Notes under the pieces: model-generated
The model's input: the letters and a program-made list of their open reading frames with translations, nothing else
Told to the model about the DNA's origin: nothing
Database searches by the model: none
NCBI GenBank assembly: GCA_947305585.1
Contig: CAMZDY010000016.1
Coordinates: 1 to 17,143 of the forward strand
DNA from: an uncultured Verrucomicrobiota bacterium
GTDB lineage: Bacteria; Verrucomicrobiota; Kiritimatiellia; RFP12; UBA1067
Length of the DNA stretch: 17,143 nt
Direction: 5' to 3'
Position numbers and translations under genes: made by a program
Shown here: positions 1 through 8,898 of the stretch, in pieces
How the letters are laid out: each line of letters starts with the position of its first letter
Position numbering within the stretch: the stretch's first letter is position 1

Positions 1-98
1 CTTCCGAGGCGGCGCTGCGCGCGTCGTTCGTGGTGCCCGCCATCTGCTTCGCGGTAGTGCTGGCGTACGCCCTCGTATTCAGAAAGAAAAGAGTTTAA
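1..98 (+). CDS. C-terminal end of a probable MFS sugar (fucose-type) permease, partial
   Basis: Only the last 31 codons are present; the 5' part lies before the window. The reading frame (first complete codon at 3) ends at TAA 96-98. It encodes one hydrophobic helix, roughly FVVPAICFAVVLAYALVF, followed by a basic tail RKKRV, which is how a final membrane-spanning helix with a cytoplasmic end looks. The PAICF segment resembles the last helix of FucP-type major facilitator permeases as I remember them. The next gene, 18 bases downstream, is L-fucose isomerase, so a fucose/H+ symporter fits the context. The fragment is too short to prove the family, so the transporter call rests mainly on hydrophobicity and neighbourhood. 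Confidence 0.5.
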   Translation, partial: SEAALRASFVVPAICFAVVLAYALVFRKKRV

Positions 99-116
99 AG
101 CAAAGGAGAAACAATC

Positions 117-1895
<1,779 letters not shown>

Positions 1896-1902
1896 GGTAT
1901 AT

Positions 1903-2775
1903 ATGAGTATTTCCGGCACCATTACCGCCATGGTCACCCCGTTCGACAAGTCGGGCGCGGTGGATTACGGGCGGCTTCAGTCGATCGTCGAGGAACAGGT
2001 GGCGGCGGGCGTGGAGGGCATTTGCGCCGTCGGTACGACGGGCGAGTCGCCCACGCTCAGCCACGAAGAGCACCACAAGGTGATCGAGAAGACCATCGAG
2101 TTCGCCAAAGGACGTTGTCTTATCGTGGCGGGCACCGGCGCCAACTCCACCGACGAGGCGGTGAGCCTGACCAAGGCCGCCATCGCGATGGGCGGGGCGG
2201 ACGCGTCGCTGCAGGTCACTCCGTATTACAACAAGCCCAACGCCGAAGGACTCTACCGCCACTTCATGACCGTGGCGGATCTGGGACTTCCGGTCATCCT
2301 CTACAATGTGCCCGGACGCGCCGGCAAGGAGATTCCGCTCGAGGTGGTGGCACGTCTCGCCGCGCATCCCAACGTGGTGGCCATCAAGGAGGCGGCCGGT
2401 TCCGTGGAGCGCGTCAGCGCCATCAAGAACCTCTGTCCGGACTTTACGGTCCTCTCCGGCGACGATTCGTTGGCGGTGCCGATGATGTCGGTGGGTGCGC
2501 AGGGCGTGATTTCGGTGGCCTCCAACGTGATCCCCAAGGAGATGGGCGACATGGTCCGGGCGGCCCTCCGGGGCGATTTTGTCACTGCCGGACGGATGCA
2601 TGCCAAGTATTACCCGCTTTTCCACGATCTCTTCATCGACACCAATCCGGTGATGGTCAAAGAGGCGATGGCGATTTTGGGCAAACTTGAGCTTTCGCTC
2701 AGGCTTCCGTTGGCCGAAACAACTGCCGCCAATCGCGAGAAAATCCGGGCTACGCTTGCCCGGGTGCTTTCGTGA
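1903..2775 (+). CDS. dapA: 4-hydroxy-tetrahydrodipicolinate synthase (DapA)
   Basis: Condenses pyruvate with L-aspartate semialdehyde, the committed step to diaminopimelate (peptidoglycan) and lysine. The 290-residue (beta/alpha)8 protein carries the family signatures: GTTGES with Thr45/Thr46, PYYNKP with Tyr109, YNVPGR with Tyr134 and Arg139, and the Schiff-base lysine Lys162 in AIKEA. The Arg after YNVPx matches E. coli Arg138, which binds the semialdehyde carboxylate and favours true DapA over N-acetylneuraminate lyase or keto-deoxy-sugar aldolases of the same superfamily. The frame is open upstream to 1714, but ATG 1903 begins the conserved N-terminus (GTITAMVTPF) and avoids a long overlap with fucI. 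The ribosome site is weak (AAGG about 1894-1897, overlapping the fucI stop), so translational coupling is likely. Its place behind fucI is unexpected for a lysine gene. Confidence 0.93.
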   Translation: MSISGTITAMVTPFDKSGAVDYGRLQSIVEEQVAAGVEGICAVGTTGESPTLSHEEHHKVIEKTIEFAKGRCLIVAGTGANSTDEAVSLTKAAIAMGGADASLQVTPYYNKPNAEGLYRHFMTVADLGLPVILYNVPGRAGKEIPLEVVARLAAHPNVVAIKEAAGSVERVSAIKNLCPDFTVLSGDDSLAVPMMSVGAQGVISVASNVIPKEMGDMVRAALRGDFVTAGRMHAKYYPLFHDLFIDTNPVMVKEAMAILGKLELSLRLPLAETTAANREKIRATLARVLS

Positions 2776-2800
2776 ACAAGGAGAAATTTCATTTTTCCTA

Positions 2801-2829
2801 TTGCAATCGCCGGGAAAATATGGTATAAT
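2801..2829 (+). promoter_or_regulatory. Sigma-70-type extended -10 promoter for the BamD-like gene
   Basis: A -35 box TTGCAA (2801-2806, 4 of 6 matches to consensus) is followed after 17 bases by a perfect -10 box TATAAT (2824-2829). A TGG directly before the -10 makes it an extended -10 (TGnTATAAT). Transcription should begin about 7 bases after the -10, at or next to 2836, which is the A of the ATG of the next gene. The block AAAATATGGTATAATA (2815-2830) recurs exactly in the promoter before fabH. No convincing terminator separates this promoter from dapA. Confidence 0.82.
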
Positions 2830-2835
2830 ACATCT

Positions 2836-4191
2836 ATGAACGTGAAAAGAGGCTTTTTGGTTTGTTCGGTGGCTATTGCGGCCGGTTTGCCGCTTTTGGC
2901 GGCACAGCCGGCGGCGGTTACGCCCGGCCCCGGTGTCAGGTATGCCACCGATGCCTATCCCGGTTTCGATCTGGAAGACGAAGTGATCAAGCCGGAGAAG
3001 AAGACGATCGGTTGGTTCCGTTGGTGGAGCGCGCCCAAAATGGATTCCTCCGCCGCCCAGCTCGCCTGGGCCGAGGAACTGGAGGCCGGGGGCAGTCTCG
3101 GTCGCGCCGGTCGCGCCTACGACGCGTTGGTGGGCGAATGGCCCTATTCGCCGGAAGCGTCCGTCGCCCAGCGCAAACTCGCCGATTTGCGCGCCCGGGA
3201 AGAGGATTATATTGATGCGGTGGCCGAATATCGTTATCTGCTCGACTTCTATTCCGCCAAGTGCGATTATCCGTCGGTGGCCGCCATCGACTACGATATG
3301 TGCGAGAAAATGCGCGAGCAGGGCAAAACGATCATGTTCTTCCGTTTCGCCAACACGGTGGATGTGCGCCGGGCCTACGAGGCGCTGGTGCTGCGGGCGC
3401 CGGGTGCGCCGTTCGTGCCGGACGCGATGCTGACCATTGCCGGTTTGCGCGAAGACGAGGACAAGGAAGAGCTGGCGGTCGTCGTTTACGAGAATCTCCG
3501 CAATCTCTATCCCAACACCCGTCAGGCGCGCCTCGCCATGCACCGCGAGGCCCAGGCCCGCCGCAAACTGCTGGAGCGTCACGGCTACAACCGCGCGCGC
3601 ATCCGCGACACCATCGACTTCCTCAAGCTCGCGATCCGGTCCGATTGCACGGTGGACGAGCGCAAGGATTACGTGGCCTGGCTCGAGCAGGCGCGCAAGG
3701 AGCTCGACACCGCCACCTACATGGGCAACAAGTTCTACGATTCGCGCACCCGTACCCGCAGAAGCGCCATCAACGCCTACCGGTTGTATCTGGAGGACTA
3801 CCCCGACGGCGAACATGCCGAAGAGGCCCGGGCCCGTCTGGCGCAGCTGGAGGCGACTGCTTCGCCTACGGATCCCGGATCCGGCCCGGCGGCGATAGCG
3901 GCGCAACCGAACCGCACGGCCGACGCTCCCACCCAAGCGGTAGTGCAGCCGGTGCCCAAGCCGGCCGAGAACAGCCCGGTCATCACCACCGACATGACGA
4001 TCGCTGCGCCCGCCTACGCTTTCGATCCTGAAGCCCCCTATACCGATCCCCAGGCCGTAGATACGACCGAGGGCGAGCCTTATTGGCTCACGGAATACAT
4101 GGAAGAGCGGGAGCGCCGCGAAGAAGAGGCTTTGCAGCGCGCCAAGGAAGAAAACAAACCCAAATGGTATTATCTCTGGCTGTCAAAATGA
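2836..4191 (+). CDS. BamD-like TPR protein, exported (outer-membrane assembly)
   Basis: The 451-residue product starts with a signal peptide (basic MNVKR, hydrophobic core to about residue 22, then AAQPAA). Residues about 70-335 hold tetratricopeptide-type repeats: a segment like AWAEELEAGGSLGRAGRAYDAL, then SVAQRKLADL, and IDAVAEYRYLLDFY, VVVYENLRNLYPNTRQA, INAYRLYLEDYPDGEHAEEA. This resembles BamD/YfiO, which helps the BAM complex insert beta-barrel proteins. After it come a Pro/Ala-rich linker (about 340-400) and a charged tail EYMEERERREEEALQRAKEE. Unlike classical BamD there is no lipobox cysteine at the end of the signal peptide, and the protein is longer than the roughly 245 residues of E. 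coli BamD. The ATG is set by the signal peptide; no ribosome site precedes it, and the promoter predicts a leaderless mRNA. It overlaps lptE by ATGA. A generic periplasmic TPR protein remains possible. Confidence 0.66.
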   Translation: MNVKRGFLVCSVAIAAGLPLLAAQPAAVTPGPGVRYATDAYPGFDLEDEVIKPEKKTIGWFRWWSAPKMDSSAAQLAWAEELEAGGSLGRAGRAYDALVGEWPYSPEASVAQRKLADLRAREEDYIDAVAEYRYLLDFYSAKCDYPSVAAIDYDMCEKMREQGKTIMFFRFANTVDVRRAYEALVLRAPGAPFVPDAMLTIAGLREDEDKEELAVVVYENLRNLYPNTRQARLAMHREAQARRKLLERHGYNRARIRDTIDFLKLAIRSDCTVDERKDYVAWLEQARKELDTATYMGNKFYDSRTRTRRSAINAYRLYLEDYPDGEHAEEARARLAQLEATASPTDPGSGPAAIAAQPNRTADAPTQAVVQPVPKPAENSPVITTDMTIAAPAYAFDPEAPYTDPQAVDTTEGEPYWLTEYMEERERREEEALQRAKEENKPKWYYLWLSK

Positions 4192-4715
4192 GCATCTACA
4201 TGAAAACCAAACTTTTCGCCGTTTCCGTATTGCTGGCCTGCGCCGTACTTTCCGGTTGCAAGACCGGCTACCAGTGGACCAGCAAGGTTCCGGAGGATCT
4301 GCGCACGATCAGCGTTCCCACTTTCCGCAACGAGAGCGGCGTGACGGAACTGGGCGCGGTGGCCACCCGCCAGTTGCTGCGCGAGTTCCAGCGCGAGGGC
4401 ACGTTCAAGATCCGCCATGTGGGCGATGCGGCCGTGGAGGTTCAGGGCGTGCTGGAGAAATCGGGCCTGAACTATCTGGGCGGAGACCGCAGGGGCGGCG
4501 AGCGCTTCAACAACTATTCGTTCACCGTCGAGGCCAAGGTCACGGTGGTGGACAAGAAGCACGGGCGCGTGCTCATCGACAACAAGCCGTACCGTGCCTC
4601 CACTTCGCTTTTGGCCACCCAGGATGTCGGTACCGCCAAGCGTGACGCGTCCGGCCGTTTGGCCGACGACCTTGCGCGGCAGATCGTCGATGACGTCCTT
4701 GCGATGCCTTGGTGA
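4188..4715 (+). CDS. lptE: LPS-assembly lipoprotein LptE-like
   Basis: LptE is the outer-membrane lipoprotein that plugs the LptD barrel and guides LPS to the cell surface. The 175-residue product has a lipoprotein signal peptide: basic MKTK, hydrophobic LFAVSVLLACAV, then lipobox LSGC with the lipidated cysteine at residue 24. The mature start GYQWTSKVPEDLRTISVPTF, followed by RNESGVTELG and LLREFQREGTFKI, is the pattern of the LptE family: a GYxx start, a strand with VPxFxN, and a helix ending in a refq-type motif. ATG 4188 overlaps the preceding stop (ATGA), favouring translational coupling; ATG 4200 in the same frame would give a more compact signal peptide and cannot be excluded. Neither has a clear ribosome site. 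Neighbouring a BamD-like gene makes this an outer-membrane biogenesis pair. Confidence 0.78.
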   Translation: MSIYMKTKLFAVSVLLACAVLSGCKTGYQWTSKVPEDLRTISVPTFRNESGVTELGAVATRQLLREFQREGTFKIRHVGDAAVEVQGVLEKSGLNYLGGDRRGGERFNNYSFTVEAKVTVVDKKHGRVLIDNKPYRASTSLLATQDVGTAKRDASGRLADDLARQIVDDVLAMPW

Positions 4716-4736
4716 CCGGAACGGAAGGGTTGCGCC

Positions 4737-5042
4737 ATGAGTGAAGTGCATGCGGTAATCGAACTCAAGATAACTCCCCAGCGCGACAGCGGTTTCGGCC
4801 GGTTGGCGGAGCGGGTGTCCCGCTTCGAACAGGTGGAGGCCTGCTTCCTGATGAGCGGGGCGTACGATCTTCTGGTGTTCGTGAAAGGGCAGAGCCTGCA
4901 GGACGTGGCGCAGTTCGTGGCTCAGGACTTGAGCACCATCGACGGCGTCATCTCCACCTCCACCCATTTCATGCTTAAAACCTATAAAACCCCGGGCTTC
5001 ATGGCCGCTTCCGGCGATGAGCGTCTGGCGGTGACCCCGTAA
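4737..5042 (+). CDS. Stand-alone Lrp/AsnC-type ligand-binding (RAM) domain protein
   Basis: This 101-residue protein matches only the C-terminal alpha/beta ligand-binding half of Lrp/AsnC regulators: a first strand HAVIELKI, a helix FGRLAERVSRFEQVEACFLMSG, the typical AYDLLVFVKG strand, a helix LQDVAQFVAQDL, then IDGVISTSTHFMLKTYK. No helix-turn-helix precedes it, so it should not bind DNA by itself. In characterised families such domains bind amino acids or other small effectors and oligomerise; stand-alone versions may act as sensors or partner subunits. A ribosome site GGAAGG (4723-4728) lies 8 bases before ATG 4737. It sits 21 bases after lptE and 16 before a TPR gene, so it is probably part of the same transcript. 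Its effector and partner cannot be read from the sequence. Confidence 0.82.
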   Translation: MSEVHAVIELKITPQRDSGFGRLAERVSRFEQVEACFLMSGAYDLLVFVKGQSLQDVAQFVAQDLSTIDGVISTSTHFMLKTYKTPGFMAASGDERLAVTP

Positions 5043-5058
5043 CCGAAGGAGCTCGACC

Positions 5059-6441
5059 ATGGCAGTAGATCTAGCCCAGAAAGCGCAGAACTTCACCAAT
5101 CGCGGACGCCAGGCGCTGGAATCCGGCAAGTACGAACTGGCGGTGGACATGCTGATGGAGGCCATCAAGGCCGCTCCCGACGTGCTGGAGACGCGCAAGC
5201 TCCTGCGCGCCGCCCAGATCGCCAACTTCAAGCGCAACGGCAAGGCCGGTTTCGGCGCCAAGCTCGGCTACATGATGGCCCGGAGCAAGATCGCCGGTCT
5301 CATCAAGAAGGGCGATGCCCGCGGGGCGATGGCGGAGGCGGAAGAGCTCCTCAAGCAGAATCCGCTCGATGCCGACAACATGGAGATCGCAGTCAAGGCG
5401 GCCGAAGCGGCCGGCAAGGCCGACCATGCCGCCATCACCATCGAGGCCGCCTACGAATGTTCCAACCGCGATCCGGCCCTCCTGGAGCGCGTGGCCACCT
5501 ACTATACGATGGCGCAGCGCTGGGACAAGGCGCGCGACGCCTACCAGAAGCTGTCCGAGATGAAGCCGGGCGACCAGCGCGTGATGGCCATGCTCAAGAA
5601 CGCCGAGGCTCGCGCCACCATGAGCTCGGGTTGGGAAGCCACCGCCGGCAAGAAGGGCGGATTCCAGAATCTAATCGCCAACAAGGAACAGGCCAAGAAG
5701 CTCGATCAGGCCAACAAGGCGGTCATCACCGGCGATGACGCGGAAGCGCTCATCCAGGAGAAGCTCCAGCAGATCGCGGCCGAGCCCAAGAACATGAACG
5801 CCCGTCGCGCTTTGGCCCGTCTCTATTCGCAGAACAAGCGCTATGCCGAAGCGGTCCAGACGCTCGAAGAGGCCATTCAGGCCGCGGGCGCGATGGATCC
5901 CGAGCTAGACCGCATGCTTTCGCAGAACCGCGTGAACTACTACGACCAGCAGATCGCGGCCTTGCGCGAAGCGGGCGACGAAGAGGGCGCCGTCAACATG
6001 GAGGCCGAAAAGAACCAGTTCGTGTTCGACGACCTTGCGCAGCGTGTGGAGCGCTATCCGAACGACCTGCACCTCCGCTACGAACTCGGCCTGCAGTACT
6101 TCACCTACGAATACTACGACGAGGCGCTGGAGCATCTGCAGTTGGCGCAGAAGAGCCCCAAGGACCGTCTGTGGGCGCTCTATTATCTCGCGATGTGCTT
6201 CCTAATGAAGGGCCAGACGGACATGGCCGTCATGCAGCTTGAAACGGCGCGCGACCAGATTCCCACCATGGACGAGCTCAAGAAGAAGGTCGTTTACCAG
6301 TTGGGAATCTGCGCGGAAAGCGCGGGCGATCTCGAAAAGGCGTACAACTACTACAAGGAAGTGTACTCCAACGATGTCGGCTTCGCCGACCTCGCCGACC
6401 GCATGCTGGCCGTTTCCCAGGCGCTTAAAGCCCAGGGTTGA
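5059..6441 (+). CDS. Cytoplasmic tetratricopeptide repeat protein, function unknown
   Basis: The 460-residue product has no signal peptide or membrane segment and is built mostly of TPR-like helix pairs. Clear units include GRQALESGKYELAVDMLMEA (about 16-35), AQRWDKARDAYQKLSEMKPG (about 150-172), ARLYSQNKRYAEAVQTLEEA (about 250-272), LGLQYFTYEYYDEALEHLQL (about 345-368) and LGICAESAGDLEKAYNYYKE (about 415-438). A more charged, repeat-poor stretch (about 185-235) divides two TPR arrays. TPRs are protein-binding scaffolds, so a partner protein is expected but cannot be named. An AAGGAG ribosome site (5046-5051) lies 7 bases before ATG 5059. It is the last gene of the unit begun by the BamD-like gene and is followed by a terminator hairpin. 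Confidence 0.85.
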   Translation: MAVDLAQKAQNFTNRGRQALESGKYELAVDMLMEAIKAAPDVLETRKLLRAAQIANFKRNGKAGFGAKLGYMMARSKIAGLIKKGDARGAMAEAEELLKQNPLDADNMEIAVKAAEAAGKADHAAITIEAAYECSNRDPALLERVATYYTMAQRWDKARDAYQKLSEMKPGDQRVMAMLKNAEARATMSSGWEATAGKKGGFQNLIANKEQAKKLDQANKAVITGDDAEALIQEKLQQIAAEPKNMNARRALARLYSQNKRYAEAVQTLEEAIQAAGAMDPELDRMLSQNRVNYYDQQIAALREAGDEEGAVNMEAEKNQFVFDDLAQRVERYPNDLHLRYELGLQYFTYEYYDEALEHLQLAQKSPKDRLWALYYLAMCFLMKGQTDMAVMQLETARDQIPTMDELKKKVVYQLGICAESAGDLEKAYNYYKEVYSNDVGFADLADRMLAVSQALKAQG

Positions 6442-6466
6442 CGCGTTATTCGCCGCCAAAAATCAG

Positions 6467-6507
6467 TTCTTCCGCAGGGGGCCGATTGCTTCCCGGCGGA
6501 AGAATTT
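6467..6507 (+). terminator. Rho-independent terminator of the BamD-like/lptE/TPR unit
   Basis: TTCTTCCGC (6467-6475) and GCGGAAGAA (6496-6504) form a perfect 9-bp stem. After one mismatch, GGG(G) at 6477-6480 can pair with (T)CCC at 6491-6494, leaving a loop of about 10 bases. A broken T-rich run (TTTGCTTGACTTTT) follows from 6505. The T tract is imperfect, so efficiency is uncertain. Its first bases run into the -35 box of the fabH promoter. Confidence 0.65.
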
Positions 6508-6509
6508 GC

Positions 6510-6539
6510 TTGACTTTTAGGGGTAAAATATGGTATAAT
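6510..6539 (+). promoter_or_regulatory. Sigma-70-type extended -10 promoter for fabH
   Basis: TTGACT (6510-6515, 5 of 6 to consensus) and TATAAT (6534-6539, perfect) are separated by 18 bases, with TGG just before the -10 (extended -10). Transcription should begin near 6546, giving a leader of about 45 bases before fabH. The block AAAATATGGTATAATA (6525-6540) is identical to that of the promoter at 2815-2830. Confidence 0.85.
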
Positions 6540-6590
6540 ATACACTTATCAATGCAGAAATAGGAAGAAAATCACAAGAGGAAACGATTG

Positions 6591-7613
6591 ATGGGCATAA
6601 AAGTGCTTGGAACCGGCAGCTATCTGCCGGAGAAGGTGGTCACCAACGATGACATCGCCAAGTCTCTCGACACCAACGACGAGTGGATCTATTCGCACAC
6701 CGGCATCCATTCGCGCCACGTTGCAGGACCTAGCGAAACTACGGCCACGATGGGTGCCGAGGCGGCTCGCCGGGCGATGGAAATGGCGGGGGTGGACCCG
6801 TTGGAGGTGGGGCTCATAGTGTTGGCCACCACCACTCCGGACTACAACGTGTTCCCGTCCACCGCTTGCGTGGTGCAGGATATCCTCGGGTGCAAGAACG
6901 CGGGGGCGTTCGATCTCGCGGCGGCGTGTTCGGGCTTTGTCTATGCGCTCGAGCAGGCACGCGGATTCGTCAATTTCTATCCCGACAAGAAGGCGATCGT
7001 GATCGGTGCGGAGACGCTGACGCGCATCGTGGACTGGAACGACCGGTCGAGTTGCATCCTGTTCGGCGATGGCGCCGGCGCGGTGGTGCTGGGCAATGAC
7101 GAGGCGCCGGGGGTCGCGAGCACCAAGACTACGGCCCATACGATTCTTGGCGCGGACGGGTCGGGCAGCGGTTTCATCACGCGTTCGGGCGGCACCAAGG
7201 AGGCGTTGCCCATCAATCCGGAAACGGGCGTGCCGATGCCGGCGCAGCCCATCGTGCCCAAGATGACCCTGATGGGGCACGACGTCTTCGCGTTTGCGGT
7301 GCGGGCGCTTTCGCGCGTGGCCTCGCAGCTGTGCGAGCGCATGGGCACCACTCCGGCCGAGATCGACCGCGTGTTCGCCCATCAGGCCAACGGACGCATC
7401 ATCGAGGCGGTGGCGCGCCGCATGAAGCTGCCGCTGGACAAGTTCTGGCTGAATCTCGAAACCACGGCCAACACGTCCGGCGCCTCGATTCCGATTTCGC
7501 TCGATCAGGCGGTGAGGAGCGGGGCGCTCAAGGACGGTATGAAGATCGTGATGGTCGGTTTCGGGTCGGGGCTTACCTATGCCGGCACGTTCTGCACGTG
7601 GCCGAATCTGTAA
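6591..7613 (+). CDS. fabH: Beta-ketoacyl-ACP synthase III (FabH)
   Basis: Starts fatty-acid synthesis by condensing acetyl-CoA or another acyl-CoA with malonyl-ACP. The thiolase-fold product (340 residues) carries the triad Cys113 (DLAAACSGFVYAL), His264 (VFAHQANGRII) and Asn294 (TTANTSGAS), equivalent to Cys112/His244/Asn274 of E. coli. It is about 20 residues longer than E. coli FabH, largely because the segment between DGSGSG and MGHDVF (about 190-228) is extended by roughly 14 residues. ATG 6591 is preferred over the in-frame TTG at 6588 because it gives an 8-base spacing from the ribosome site AGAGGA (6577-6582). It is the first gene of the fabH-to-synthetase run and 26 bases before fabF. 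Starter-unit preference cannot be judged. Confidence 0.95.
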   Translation: MGIKVLGTGSYLPEKVVTNDDIAKSLDTNDEWIYSHTGIHSRHVAGPSETTATMGAEAARRAMEMAGVDPLEVGLIVLATTTPDYNVFPSTACVVQDILGCKNAGAFDLAAACSGFVYALEQARGFVNFYPDKKAIVIGAETLTRIVDWNDRSSCILFGDGAGAVVLGNDEAPGVASTKTTAHTILGADGSGSGFITRSGGTKEALPINPETGVPMPAQPIVPKMTLMGHDVFAFAVRALSRVASQLCERMGTTPAEIDRVFAHQANGRIIEAVARRMKLPLDKFWLNLETTANTSGASIPISLDQAVRSGALKDGMKIVMVGFGSGLTYAGTFCTWPNL

Positions 7614-7639
7614 ATTTATCAAGAGACTGAAGGAGAAAA

Positions 7640-8893
7640 ATGAAAAAAGTCGTCATAACCGGAATCGGAATGATCACTGCGGTAGGTAACGGCAAGGATG
7701 CCACCTGGGCCGCGGTCAAGAAAGGAACCAACGGCATCGGCCGCATCACCAAGTTCGATCCCTCGCGCTGCACCAGTCAGGTGGCGGCGGAAGTGAAGGG
7801 ATTCGAGGAATATGCCATCGGCGGAGGGCTCGTGGACAAGAAGGCCGCTCGCCACATGGCGCTTTTCTCGCAGTATGCGGTGGCGGCGGCGGTTGAAGCC
7901 TGGAAGGATGCAGGCTACACCGAAGAGCGGAAGCCAGATATGGACCGGGTGGGGACGATCCTCGGCGTGGGCATCGGCGGATTGGACGTTACCGGCGACA
8001 GCTACAAGGTGCTGTTCGAGCGCGGTCCCGACCGGCTTTCCCCGCTCGCCATTCCCGAGCTCATTTCCAACGAAGCGGCCGGCAACGTGGCGATCACCTT
8101 GGGGGCCAAGGGACCAGCGCAAATCGTGACCACCGCTTGCGCCAGCTCCACCGACGCTTTGGGCTACGCGATGGACGCGATCCGGGCCGGACGCGCGGAT
8201 GTGATAGTCTCCGGCGGTTCGGAAGCGGTGATTCTCGAATTCTGCGTGGGCGGCTTCATGAAGGAGAAGGCGCTGGCCACCAAGTTCAACGATACGCCCG
8301 AAAAGGCGTGCCGTCCGTTCAACGTCGATCGCGACGGTTTCGTGATGGGCGAAGGCGCTTCGATCCTGATTCTCGAGAGCGAAGAGCACGCCAAGGCTCG
8401 CGGGGCCAAAATCTACGCGGAACTTGCAGGCTACGGCTCCACTTGCGACGCCTACCACATCACGGCTCCCGATCCTTCGGCGGACGGAGCGGTGAAGGCC
8501 ATCGAAATCGCGCTCAAGGATGCGGGCGTGACGGACAAGACGGAAGTGGACTACATCAACGCGCACGGCACCTCCACCAACCTGAACGACAAGATGGAAA
8601 CGGCGGCGTTCAAGCGCGTATTCGGCGATTACGCCAAGAGCATCAACATTTCGTCCACCAAGCCGATGCACGGCCACATGCTGGGCGCCACCGGCGCCAC
8701 GGAAGCTGCGATTTGCGCCTTGGCCATCAATGACGGTTTCTGTCCGGCCACGCTCAACTACGAGAATCCCGATCCGGAGCTGGACCTCAACTACACCCCG
8801 AACGTGGGCGTGGAGCGGAACATCCGGGTGGCGGTTTCCACCTCGCTCGGATTCGGCGGACATAACGGTGTTTTGGTACTGAAGAAAGTGTGA
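7640..8893 (+). CDS. fabF: Beta-ketoacyl-ACP synthase II (FabF)
   Basis: Elongating ketosynthase that condenses acyl-ACP with malonyl-ACP. The 417-residue product has the usual FabF length and the Cys-His-His centre: Cys167 in VTTACASSTDALG, His309 in INAHGTSTN, and His346 in MHGHMLGATGA, with conserved Lys341 in STKP. The C-terminal TSLGFGGHNGVLVLKK matches the family GFGGxN ending. E. coli has Thr where this protein has His344 just before the catalytic Gly-His, a minor difference. An AAGGAG ribosome site (7630-7635) precedes the ATG. A single intact KS gene with Cys argues against a KS/chain-length-factor pair of a type II polyketide or aryl-polyene cluster. It abuts fabZ. Confidence 0.95.
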   Translation: MKKVVITGIGMITAVGNGKDATWAAVKKGTNGIGRITKFDPSRCTSQVAAEVKGFEEYAIGGGLVDKKAARHMALFSQYAVAAAVEAWKDAGYTEERKPDMDRVGTILGVGIGGLDVTGDSYKVLFERGPDRLSPLAIPELISNEAAGNVAITLGAKGPAQIVTTACASSTDALGYAMDAIRAGRADVIVSGGSEAVILEFCVGGFMKEKALATKFNDTPEKACRPFNVDRDGFVMGEGASILILESEEHAKARGAKIYAELAGYGSTCDAYHITAPDPSADGAVKAIEIALKDAGVTDKTEVDYINAHGTSTNLNDKMETAAFKRVFGDYAKSINISSTKPMHGHMLGATGATEAAICALAINDGFCPATLNYENPDPELDLNYTPNVGVERNIRVAVSTSLGFGGHNGVLVLKKV

Positions 8894-8898
8894 TCGCA

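Noticed and set aside
2780..2798. GGAGAAA...TTTTTCC hairpin as a terminator of dapA
   Set aside because: The stem is A/T-rich with a G-T wobble and no T tract follows it, so termination is unlikely.
2791..2835. ATT start at 2791 giving a longer BamD-like protein served by AAGGAG 2778-2783
   Set aside because: The frame is open, but ATT starts are extremely rare, the extension would place the -10 box inside coding sequence, and it would bury the signal peptide.
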